This document shows positions 1 through 12,200 of a stretch of 64,000 bases of DNA, in pieces (the first letter of the stretch is position 1; each line of letters starts with the position of its first letter). The translations under genes were made by a program, and so were the position numbers. The stretch is from Sorangium cellulosum (GTDB lineage: Bacteria; Myxococcota_A; Polyangia; Polyangiales; Polyangiaceae). The notes below the pieces were generated by a model, which worked only from the letters and a program-made list of their open reading frames with translations, was not told where the DNA came from and did no database searches. Location of the stretch: the NCBI RefSeq assembly GCF_002950945.1, contig NZ_CP012673.1:11608501-11672500 (forward strand), in the 5' to 3' direction.

Positions 1-1
1 G

Positions 2-250
2 GACGGCAAGGCGCTCTGGGACGCAGCGAAGGCGCATGAGGCCGGCTCCACCGCGCCGCAGGGGCCCGGCAAGGTCGCCCAGCTCGGCGAGCCCGCCGCG
101 GTCAGGCCACACCATGCCCCGATCGACGGCCCGATCGCCGACCTCGGCGACTCCGTCATCGTCCCGCTCCAGTCCTGGGGGCGCACCTTCCCCGTACGCG
201 TCGACAAGAAGGACATTCCGAACGTCTTCGCCGCGATCACCTACGGGACC
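2..250 (+). repeat. Module A, copy A0 (C-terminal part only; cut by window edge)
   Basis: This encodes the last 83 residues of module A, including PHHAPIDGPI and GDSVIVPLQSWGRTFPV. It matches A1-A3 almost residue for residue. Its presence at the edge shows that the giant gene, and probably the repeat array, continues upstream. Confidence 0.85.
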
Positions 251-3200
251 TCTCTCCCGCCACAAACGCCGGCCCTCGGCGCATCCGCCCAGCAGCAGGC
301 GCCGGCGCCCCTCGCATCGGGCGGGCCGTCCGGGACCGCGACAGACGCCAACAACCCGGCCAACCTGCTCGCCGGAGCTCACTCGAACAACCAGTCCGAG
401 CGGCTCATGGCGCTCGAGGCGGGCGTCGACATCGGAATCGTCCAGCTGACGCCGTCGGGGCTGGACAGCACCCTGGTGGCGCTCGTCCCGGAGGAGCGCT
501 GGGCCGAGGTCACGGAGCTCATCGTCGAGACGGTGGACTCGCAGCTCATCCCTGGCATCGCGTTCCTGATGCCCCTCTCGCTCCAGGCCTCGGCGCGGCT
601 GGCCGAGGAGCTCGTCGACATGTGGCTGAGGTTCAACGCGGATCTGCTCGAGCGCGGCGTCGACGAGCTGAGGGAGCAGCTCGGCCAGTACGCGCAGGGC
701 GTCCTGGAGAACTTTGAGCGCGACCACGAGAGCTGGGCGCTCCGCGAGAGCGCGCCGGAGCCGGAAGCGCGCGGCCAGGAGAGCGCCGAGGCTGCGCCGG
801 CACCGGAGCCGGAGCCGGAAGCGGAGACCGAGGGCAACGATCAAGCGTCGTCGGCGGCGAGCAGCGAGCACGGCGACGACGGCTCGGCGCCCGACGGCGG
901 GGGCAACGACGGCTCGGCGCCCGGCGACGAGGGCGCGTTCCCCTTCGTTTTCGACGACGACCTCATGGTCGCGTCCTCGCAGGGGGATGACGCGAACGCC
1001 CTCGACAGCGACGGTATCCCCAAGTGGGTCGCACACCACAAGCATCTGAAATCGAAGCTCGACGAGAAGATACAGGCAGAGGGCCAGGCCCCCCCGGAGG
1101 CCGCCGAGCTCCTGACACCGCACTCCGAGAGCCTCGAGCGCTTCGCGAGGACACTCGACCGCGGGCTCGATCCAGCGTCGGCGGGCTCCACGGAGCTCTC
1201 CCCGAAGAAGCTGCTGGCCTCGCTCTCGAAGGCCCTGGACGACTACAAGGAACGGCGCGAGCTCGCCTTCGACTTCGCGGACGCGCTCGGGGCGCTCGAA
1301 CTGCTCAAGAACGCAGGGTTCAACGTCGCGGCGCTGCGGAGCCCGCCGCCCGCCGAGGCGCGCGCCGAGCTGACGCCGGGCGAGGTGCTCGCGAGGGCCG
1401 AGAAGGGCTTGTGGATCACGAGCTCCGAGAGGAAAGCCGTCTCCCGCCTGATCGGCGAGCGCGCCTTCGCCGGGATGCTCGCGGGCGCCATCGCCAAGGG
1501 CAGGCCCGCGCTCATCCGCATCTTCGTCGACCACCTGCTCGACAGCGAAAGGCGCCTGGAGGACCAGCTCGCGCTGTCACCGCCGCTCACCTCGCGCTCG
1601 CTGGTGGTCGACAGCAACCTCGTCGAGGTGCTGCTCAAGACCCCAGATCAGCTCTCGGAGAGCGATCAGCACATACGCGAGCGGGTCGAGGCGCTGATCC
1701 AGGAGCACGACATCCAGGACCTGCGCATCGCCAACACCAGCATCGGCGAGACGTACGAGAGCGGCGATGTCGTCGGGACCCGCGTGAAGATCGGCGGCCG
1801 GTCGCTCCCCTGGTACCGTGTCCCGCTCGATCCGAGCGCCCAGAACCGGAAGGGCGAGTATGACGAGGGGTACGTCGAGCTCACGAAGAAGTCGGTCGGT
1901 GAGGTCAAGGGCAGCGCCGATCGCAGCATCGTCGCGGACGCCTTCTTCTCCAAGCGCGACGACGGCGCGGTACCCCACTTCGCCACGAAGGACCTCCACG
2001 TTACCCGGCCGCTGCTGAGCTTCGCCGGGATCAACCTGCAGGAGCGCAGGGAAGCGACGCTGACGCAGTTCGTGACCGACAGGGCCGGTCAGGCCAGCTT
2101 CAGCCCGAGCCTGATGGACCGCCAGCTCGTCGTGCACGTGCTCGAGCCACCGGCGCCGACGATCCAGACCGCCGACGCTCCGCCCCACGACAACGACGCG
2201 GTCGGCGACGAGCAGCCCATCGCTGATCTGCTCAACGCGCCTGTCGGCAACACGCACCGCGTTCACCATGTGATGACGTTCCTCAAGGGCCGGGGCGCGA
2301 CGGTCCACATCGTCGGCGGCGCAGTGCGCGATCGGCTGCTCGGCAAGCAGCCGAACGACATCGACCTGAAGGTCAAGATGTCGCTGGAGGAGCTCGAAAA
2401 GGCGCTGCGCAGCAATCCCTCGTTCAAGGGCCTCAACATCTACGTACACCCCCAGCAGAAACTCATCCAGCTGGGCATGCACCCGAACGTAATCGACATC
2501 ACCAGCTCCGACGGGAGCAGCCAATCGGACGAGGAGCACATCCTCGCGGACGCGCACAAACGCGACTTCCGCATGAACGCGCTCTTCCTGGATGCGGACG
2601 GCAAGCTCGTGGACCCGCTCGACGGCCGGGACGACGTGGCCGCCCGCAGGCTGCGCTTCGTCGCCGATCCAGGCCCCTCCGCGCCGCTCGCGGACCGGCA
2701 GGAAGCGGTGATGAAGTACCTCCGCGGCGAACCGCGGGGGCTCGGCCGCGCGCTCAAGTTCTACCAGCGCGGCTTCGAGATGGAGCCCGAGATCCTCGAC
2801 GCCGTGCGCGACGTCGCGAAGGAGATCCTGTCCGGGATGAAGGGCCCCGGCGCGCCGCTCATCGAGAAGAACCTGTTCTTCCACAAGACCGGGGTCACCT
2901 CGCCGCGGCAGCTCATCGAGCTGATGCAGGGCCTCGAGTTCTCCCGCGAAGCCATCCGCGAGCTCGTGCCCGACGACGTCGCCGGGCAGCTCGACGACGA
3001 CACCCTCGTGTATAACCGCGACGTCCTGCCGCGCTGGCGCGATACCCCCGCCGAGGAGGGCACGTACCAGCTGTCCGTGCCGGAGGTGAAGATCGACGCC
3101 GCCACCGGGCGCCTCTACCAGTACCGCTTCCACGCCCTGGCGCCTCGGCCGCAGGGAGATCCCGAGCACGTCCTCATCGACGTGGACCTGAGCAACCACA

Positions 3201-6200
3201 ACCAGGCGGGCCACGCAAAGCCGCACTACCACGTCTACCGCTGGCGCAGCAGCGACGGCCGGTCCTTCTGGGACAAGAAGAACAACGGCTTCTCGGACAC
3301 CGGCCAGCCAGGCCTCCCGAGCATCCACGGCGGCCAGTACCGCGGTCCCACGCCCTGGCGGTTCGACGAGGGGCTCGACAGCAACAGCCACGACTTCCTC
3401 GATGTCGCCCGCCAGCGCATCGAGGACGCAGGGATCAAGCTCACGGAGGCGGGCGGAATCCTGGATCTGGGCGGCCAGGTGAAGCTGCACCCCGAGCGGC
3501 TGCGCGAGCTGCACCGCAGCGGGCAGTTCAACAAGCTGCTCATGCTGGTCAAGAACCTGTCAACCGGGATGGACTGGTCGCCTCACGACCAGGCGACGCT
3601 GGACCTGTCCGGGTCGCACCGCTCCCAAGAGCGGCTGCGCTTCAAGCCGCAGCTCGACCAGGTCGTGCCCTTCCTCGAGAGCGCCGGCGTCGAGGACCCC
3701 ACCTCGCGCCGGATCTTCGCGGAGGGCGGCGCGATGAAGCACGACGCGCTCCTCCGCCTGTACGACCTGGCCAGCGGCGGCATCGACGAGGCGATGCGCA
3801 AACCGGCGGCCGACTACGCTCTCGGCGCGCCGCTCGCCAACGCCGACGAGTTCGTCGAGCGCTTCGAGTTCTATGTGGCCGCGGCGCGGAAGAGCCCCGG
3901 CGGCGTCGTCGATAGGGCGTGGCTGGAGGCGCGGTGGAACGAGGCGCGGCGCGCCGTGCAGGACGCCGGCGTCGTGACCGGCGCCAGCCTGAACGTCGCC
4001 GATCTCGTGGCCTCGCTCGGGCAAAATGTCGATCAGCTGGGCTTCAAGTCGGAGACCGCCGCCGCCTACCACGTGGCCAAGCACCAGGGCGAGTTCACGT
4101 CTGCCGGAGAAGGCAACGTCGACATGAGGACCGGCGCCGCGCGCTACGTGGAGGCCGCGCGCGCCGCGATACGCAAGGCCGTCCGACCCGAGAACGCCGA
4201 CAAGGACGTCATCGTCACGACCGACGAGAGCGGCGCGAAGGACGTGGTGCTCTGGGATCAGTCCACCAAGGTGGTGGTCCGGGTAGAGCCTGGCGGGAGC
4301 GCGCACCTCATCACGAGCTTCGTGAAGGGCAGCGGCAATGCCGCCGCGGCCGCCGCGAGCGCCGTCGAGACCGGGAAGAACGGGCTGGCCGACGAGCTCA
4401 GCGGCTACCTCCCTCTGGACGACGCATGGGACGAGCTCTTCGGCCCGCTCACGCAGCGCTCGCAAGCGCTCCAGGAAGCCCCGCCCCCGGAGGACGTGCG
4501 GGCGGGGTACAACCCCGTCGCGGACAACGCCGACGGGGCGGACGACCTGCTGCCGCAAGCCGAGATGGCGGAGCACCCCTCGGAGCAACCGGCGCAGCAG
4601 GCGGGGAAGACGCTCGACGAGCTGATCAGCGCGCTCGACGAGCGGAGCCGCACGTGGTCACACCCGGCCAGCGCGGAGAACAAGGAGGAGGCCATCCAGC
4701 TCCTGACCGGGCTGCTCCAGCACCAGAACGTGCACCCCTCGGTCATCGGCAGGCTGCGTGAGCTCATCCACAACCCTGCTTCGCTCTCGCAGTCGGCCTT
4801 CATGAACTGCGGGATCAACAGCTTCTTCTATCCGACGCTGAAGAACGATCTCGCCACCACCTCCCACCTGGTCGCCGCCCTCTTCACGGGCAAGCGGCTC
4901 GGAAAGTTCGCGAGCGCCCCGGCGGCCGATTCCATCGCACAGCAGGGCTCGGACGAGGGGGCGCTCAGCGAGGATCTCGACCTCATCCGGCGGGTGATGA
5001 CGGGAGATGCCCCGCCAGCGCTCGGCCCTGCGCCTACAGCACCGCTCGTCAACGGCCTCCGGACCGCCAAGGCCAAAGGCGACAGCCTCAAGCGGGACAA
5101 GGACGGGAAGGACCTGGATCGCCACCTCCTCGACCATCTGCTCGCCCGCGGCTTCGTCGAGCTGCACGCCCCCGACGCCCTCGCCAACCTCGGGCAGCAG
5201 ACCGACGCCGCCAAGCGGCCTGGCGTCACCGCGGAGCAAGGCGACCTGCTGGCCTCGGCGAGGCAGGTCGCAAACCTCTTCAGCTCGGCGCCCGGAACGG
5301 ACGCCAGCCTCATGCTCGACAGCTCGCCCGGGGGTTACGACGTCGCGCCCGTCAACGACGCCCTTCAGAAGACGGAGCAAGGTGGCTTTGCGGTCGCCAC
5401 CGTGATCGACGGCGAGGCGCTCTGGAACGCAGCGAAGGCGCATCAAGAGAGCTCCACGGCGCCTCAGGATCCCGACAAGGTCGCACGGCTCGGCGAGCCC
5501 GCATCGCTCACGCCGCATCATGCGCCGATCGACGGCCCGATCGTCGACCACGGCGACTCCGTCATCGTGCCGCTCCAGTCCTGGGGGCGGAGCTTCCCCG
5601 TGCGGGTCGACAAGAAGGACATGCCGAAGGTCTTCGCGGCGATCACCCACGGGACGCTCTCGGGCGGCCAGGCGCCCGCGCCAGGGCAGGCGTGGGCGAG
5701 CGACGGCTCCGGCGACGCGCTCGGCGAGGCCGACGCGCTCGCGGGAGCCAAGGACGCGTCCACCGTGCAGCACCCCGGCGACGAGCCGGAGGCACCGAAC
5801 GACCCCGGGGACGACGCCGACGCCGGCCACCGCACGATCGTGCAGACCGCGTACATGACCGGCGACATGTACATCATCTCCGCGGCGCTGCTGCTCGACC
5901 CGCAGCTCTCGGTCCGGATCGTCTGGGACGATTCCCACTATGTCCGCGCGTTCGAGGAGCGCGCGAAGCTCGAAGGTCGCCCGGTGCAGGAGCTCTACGA
6001 GCGCGCCGGAACGAGCGAGGAGGACGAGCGGGCGCGCATGAAGAGGAACGCCGACCGCATCGAAGAGTTCTACAAGAAGGCCGGGATCGAGCCCGAGCGC
6101 ATCAAGAAGGAGCAGACGACCAGGCGCAGCGCGCGCGACGAGTACAATGAAGTGCGCCGCGCCGTGTTTCCGGAAGACGGGAGCGCGCCTCACCCGGAGC

Positions 6201-9200
6201 TGCGGGTCCCCGGTTACGCCACGAGCGTGGTCCAGAGGGCGTTCCACGCCGATCGCTACGAAGCCTCGCGGCGGCAGATCGCGGGCATGTTCGACAGGAT
6301 CCCGCAGGAGCGCAAGGACGCGATCGACCGCTTCCGGGAGGAGCGGTTCGGCGAGGAGGAGATCGTTCTGCTGTGGAACCGCGGGTCGAGCCGGACCCCG
6401 GGGGGCGGCAATCCCGGCCTCGATACGAACTCCAACCTGCTTGGCCAGCTCGTCGAGACGGTCGAGCACGATCTCCACGGACGCCGGCCGGTCATCATCG
6501 GTGACGAGATCGAACGGCCGCTGCCGCTCGATGAGCTCAGCGCGCCGGTCGCGCGCAGCATGAAGTCCGGCCATCTGATCGAGTACTGGAAAGACACGCG
6601 CTGGAACGGTGTTGACCTCTCGTTCATCGAGCAGGCCTATCTCCTCGACCAGCTCCGGGAGAAGAACCGGGCGATGGCCGTGGGCATGATCAGCGGCGCG
6701 CTCGAGCTCCCGGCGCTGCTCGGGATGCCGACCGTCTACTTCGAGCTCAGCTCGATGCGGGCGAAGGGACAGCGCTGGGCCAAGATGAGCGGCCTCGGCC
6801 GGCCGTCGGGCGGCGCGGTGCCGAACCTCAACCAGATCGAGCTCAAGGCCGACATGGAGCACGGCGCGCTGCTCAAGCTGGTCTACGGGCAGCTGACCGA
6901 CTGGCTGGACGACGATCGCGGAGATCTGCCCATCCTGTCGAAAGAGCAGACCGAGGAAGAGATCGACACGCTACGCAAGCTGGTCCGCCCGGTCCTGTAC
7001 GACTACGAGAAGGCAGAGGCAGGCTACCGCCCGATCGACGTGCTTCACCCGGCCATCACGGAGCGGAAGCAGCCCGTCGCCCCGTTCCATCATGACCCGG
7101 ACGATCCGGTCTTGAACGATCCGGCCAGGGATCGTGACGAGAGCCTCCACGAGCTCACGTGGGGGCTCGAGAAGCTGGCGAAGCTGCGTCGCTCCTACCG
7201 CGCCGGGCCTGTCTCCGAGTCCCTGCGAGCCGAGCTCGAGCAGCAGGTGAGGAACGAGCTGAAGGTCTACGGCTTGCTCCAGCAGGAGCTCGACGAGCTG
7301 CGCACGCTGCTGCGCACGTGGGACACCATCGACGGGACCGAGCGCGAGCGGGTGCAGCGCATCGACGCGTGGTCGGATGACCAGGTGGTAGCCCACCTTC
7401 AGCGGCGCCACCCGCGCGCGTCGATCGAACGCTCCGCCTCCGACGGCGCCGTCACCATGGCTGGTCGTCGATTCTCCGTCGCCGAGCTGAGAGAGCGGCT
7501 GAAGGTCGATCCCGCCTGGGTCTACGATCTCCTCACACAGAAGTCGGAGCGCGCGATCCTGTCCGATACGCCGCTCGAGCTCCCGGGTGAGCTCTCCGAG
7601 GAGGAGCTCGAGGAGCTCGGCGAGACTACCAAGAACCCGACCGGGGTTGCGCGCCTCTCGGAGCTGCTCGGCGGGCGGGTGTTCTCCGGTCTGGTCGAGG
7701 ATCTCCGTCCCTTCGAGGGAGCGCTCGGCGCGGTCATCGACATGATCGACGCGGTCGGGCACGATCGGGTAAAGCAGGCCGTCGATCTCGTCGGCCCTGC
7801 CGCCTTTGCCGGTGTCCTCTTCGAGCAACGGACCAAGCTCGGCCGGCTGACGCTCTTCGTGGAGCGGCTCGTCGCGAACAAGGAGCAGCTCCAGGCGCAG
7901 CAGCAGGACAACCAGGCGCTCGACGGAGCGCTCCTCCTCGACGCCCGTCTGGCGCAGACGATGAACCGCTCCGCGGTGGCCGGCCGCGATCCGAACGCCA
8001 GTGAGCTCCAGGACTTCCCGCGCCGACCTGGAGAGAAGTCGCAGGCTGGCCAGCTTCAGGCGCTGCGCGCGCCAAAGGAAAGCGCGCCCCCGCGGAAGGT
8101 GCGGGCGAGCACCCTCGGTTACGGCCGCGTCAACGGCCGCGGTGCAGCGCTGCTGTTCGGCCTGGATACGGAGCGCGATCTCGCCCGCAAGCTCGGCGAG
8201 ATCGCGAGGAACAAGCCGGAGGAGCAGCGGACGAGCGACGATCTCTTCCGCATCAAGGTCGCGGACATCATCGAAAAGCTCGACCGCAAGCAGAACCGAG
8301 GTCCCGCGCCCGGGACGGGGAGGAGCACCGATGTCCCTGTCCTGCCGGTGACCGCGGAGGACCGCAAGAGCGAGGAGTACGCCGCCATCCTCGACGCCGT
8401 GTACGGCCTCAAGATGAGGAACGCGCGGCGGGCCGACCTGGCCGAGCTCGCCGACGTCTTCTTCGCCGCGCAGAAGACCGGCTCGACGCCCGTGCTCACG
8501 ACCGGATCGAGCGCGCTGCTGGACGCCCTCGGCACACACGCGGGGCGCGACATGAAGGAGCGCGACCTGGGCGAGAGCTACGCGAGCTTCTTCGGGCCGG
8601 ACGGCCTCACCGTCACGCTTGGGAAAGGGACGGTGAAGGTCGCGCCGGTCGAGGCGATGAAGCTGCCGCGAGAGCTGCCCGAGACGGCGATGGTACGCCT
8701 CGCCGAGACGCGGCAGGCCGCCGAGGGCGGGCAGAAGCTCTATGCGGGCATGAAGCTGCATTACCGGCGCCTCGGCTCCAGCGAGCAGCCCAAGCCGGCC
8801 TCGCTGCTGGGCTACACGCACGACCAGCGGCTCAGGGTGCGGACCGGCCCTGACACGAGCACGATGGAGGAGCTCTCGTTCGACGAGCACGACATCACCA
8901 TCGACGAGAACCAGCCCGGGCCGCCCCCGATGAACGGCGTTCCGGTGGAGGAGGTGCAGGAGATGTTCGGCGATCCGAACATCGGCGAGCGCCTCGAGAA
9001 GCTGCTCGCTTTCGAGCTTGCGCCCGAGATCCCCGGGATCGCGCGCATCCCTGTGCGCAAGTACGTCGACATGATCGAGGGGCAGGGCTTCATCGCCGCC
9101 ATCGTGGGCGGCGCGGTGCGCGACGTGGTCGGCGCGCTCAAGGACCCGACCGACATCGACCTGTCGACGACCATGCCCGCCATGGACGTCTTCTCGGCGA

Positions 9201-12200
9201 TGCACTACCAGAAGCTCGGCGACAAGCGGCGCGAGGGCGACCTGCCCGAGGCGAGCGTGCTGCCGTACTGGGGCCTCGCGCAGATCGAACGGCAGGTGGA
9301 CTCCGGGCTTGACGTCGCGAGCCGGCACGGGCCGGAGCACGGCAAGAACTCGTTCGATCTCGCGGAGGACGTGGGCTCTCGCGACTTCACGATCAACGCT
9401 CTTTACTACGACCCCAAGACAAAGCAGGTGCTCGATCCCACCGGGCAGGGTCTCCAGGATCTGAAGGACTGGAAGCTCCGCTGGACGAGCGGCAGCGGCG
9501 AGGCGCTGGAGGCGCATCTCAGGCACGATCCATCGCAGGTCCGCCGGTGGATCAAGTTCCGGTTGAAGAAGTACAAGGACAGGGAGGGGAGAGAGCGTTA
9601 CCTCGAGCCGGCCAATCCGGGTGACCCCGCCATCATCAACAAGGTGCTCCGGGACCTCCTCGACGAGGATCGGATCACGCCGGAGGACGTCTCTTACATC
9701 CTCGACGGCATGGGGGCCAGCCCCGCCGAGGTGCTCGACAAGGCCGATCACATCGGGATTGAGCGGAGCGCGCTCGAGCAGCTGTTCGGTGTCCCGCGGC
9801 GCCACGCGTCGAGCTCCGCGCCTTTCGCCGCGTCGGAGTCGCCCGGGGTCTCCGGCGCGGCGCCTCCGCGCCAGGCCGCTGCGGACGTCCCCGCGGCATT
9901 CAACCCTGGTGCCCCGGAGGACTCGCTGGCAGGGTATAATCCCGCTTCGGACAGCGGGGATGAGGTGGTCGAGCCGCCTCCGGACTCCGACGAGATAGGG
10001 GAAGAGCCGGAGCCGCCGTCGGAGAGCAGGCCGGATCCGGAGACCTCCACTCCCATCGACGAGGTGACCTGGATCGTCGACAAGGCCATCAGCAAGACCA
10101 CCTGGCGGACCGACACGGGCCGATGGAGCCGTGAGAGAGCCAAGCGCGGTATCCCCGCGATCGCCGCTCAGCTGACCGCGGCCGGCTTCCCCGCCGATCC
10201 TGCGCAGGCGAAGGACCAGCTCGGAGGGCGCTTCCCCAAGGGGCCCATGTTCAGCGACGCCGAGTGGAACGCCTTCCAGGAGCTCTCCTCGACCGCTGCG
10301 GGCAAAGCCTGGCTCCACGCCTCCGGCATGCTCACGCACGACGAGGTCGAAAAGTACCTGTCGAAAGATGAGAACGATAACCCCGAGCAATTCCGCGGCT
10401 TCCACAACCTCCACAAGGCGACCAAGGTCGTCCTCGCGAGTTATGTCTCGCGCAACGGCGGCGAAGACGGCAAGCGCTTCGACGGCACCCCTCCTGCCGC
10501 CACCGCCATCTCCATCGAGGCACGGCACACGACCGACCCGGAGAGGAAGAAGCAGCTCAAGGAGCTGATCGACCAGGGCATCGTCAAAGAATGGTTGAAG
10601 ACCCTCGAGCACACCGACCCCAACGACGCGGCGAACACCGCCCTCGCAAAGGGCGCCGTACGGGCTCCGAAGACGCTCTGGGACCCCATCACCTACGTCC
10701 CCTACGTCGGAAGTAGGAAGAAGCTCTCGAAGGACGAGGTCATCAAAAGGCACCGGCAGTCGCTCGAGGTGCTCAAGAACGTCTTCCACCTGCTCCAGGA
10801 AGGCGCCGAGATCTACGACGCCGCCGCTGGCAGCCATGTCCCGCTCAAGGACGTGCCCGTCGCCAAGCTCCTCTCCCACGGCGGACGCGTCAACGTCCAG
10901 ATCCCCAAGGGCAGCCCTCCCTACGCCCTCACCGAGTTCCTCGGCATCACCGACAAAAACGGCAAGCTCATGCCCGGCGTGTTCAGGCGCGACTTCGGGA
11001 CCCACCACGTCGCGCTCGAAGACGGCAAGTTCGAGGAGCAGGGCGGACCCAAGGCCAACGTCAGGGGCTGGTTCGACGACACCAAGCTCTACGGCATCAA
11101 CCTCACCATCGGCGGCTTCGGTCTCAAGGACTTCAACGGCGACGTCATCATCCCCGACGGCGCCCACGGCCACATGTTCCTCGGCTACAGGCCGCCCAAA
11201 GATGGCAGGCAGGGCGCACTCCAGATCGGCCTCGAGACCACCGGCCCGGGCGCGCCCAGCACCGTCGCCTACCCCCACAACTTGTTCTCCAGCGAGAAGA
11301 CCGCCAACCCCATCTCCAGCGTCGGCGGTCTCAAGCAGGACAAAATCGGCGACGAGAGCACGAAGAACGCGCGCACCGTCGACCTGGGCAAACTCGGCAG
11401 CAACTGGGTCAAGGTCCTCAGGGACCGCGCCCAGAAGTTCGAGCAGGACCTGAAGGAAAAAGGCAAGGATGCGCTGAGCGAGCTCGTCGGCCCGCGCACC
11501 CAGCCGCCGCAAGAGCTCCAGGACCCCGAGCAGACTACCTCCGAGCAGCGGTCGGGCGAGCTCGAGCAGCAGCCGCGGGACAACGAGCCGCGAGATCTGC
11601 CCCATGGTTCCCCGGAGGACATGCTTTCAGGGTACAACCCCGCTGCGGACAGCGACGAGGAGGCCGCCGACCCGCCGCCGCAGTCCGGCGAGATCGAGGA
11701 AGAGCCGGAGCCGCCGTCGGGCATCAGACCGGATCCGGAGACCTCCACTCCCATCGACGAGGTGACCTGGATCGTCGACAAGGCCGTCAACAAGACCACC
11801 TGGCGGCCCGACACGGGCGACTGGATTCCCGTGGCGAGGCGCAATATCCCCGCGATCGCCCCCCAGCTGACCCAAGGCAACTTCCCCGCCGACCCTGCGG
11901 ACGCGAAGAAGCAGATCGGAGGGCGCTTCCCCAAGGGACGGCTGTTCGACGACGCCGAGTGGAGCGCCTTCGAGCAGCTCTCCTCCACCGACGCGGGAAA
12001 GGCCTGGCTCAACGCCTCCGGCATGCTCACGCTCGACGACGTCAAGGATTACCTCTCGCCCGACGAGAAGAGAAACCCCGAGGCGTTCCGCGGCTTCCAC
12101 CAGCTCCACAAGGCCAGCAAGGTCGTGCTCGCGAGCTACGTCTCGCGGCAGATGAACAGCGGCGAGGACGGTCCGCACTTCGAGGGCACCCTTCCTGCCG

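Noticed and set aside
407-409. ATG at 407 as the start of the giant gene
   Set aside because: The frame is open to position 2 and the upstream codons encode recognisable module A, so 407 is internal.
6971-11605. 1,544-codon open frame on the minus strand
   Set aside because: It is antisense to the giant gene, rich in Arg/Leu/Val/Asp/Gly with no domain. It follows from the G/C third-position bias of the real gene, and the same shadow recurs over each repeat copy (e.g. 17141-19924, 20900-23398).
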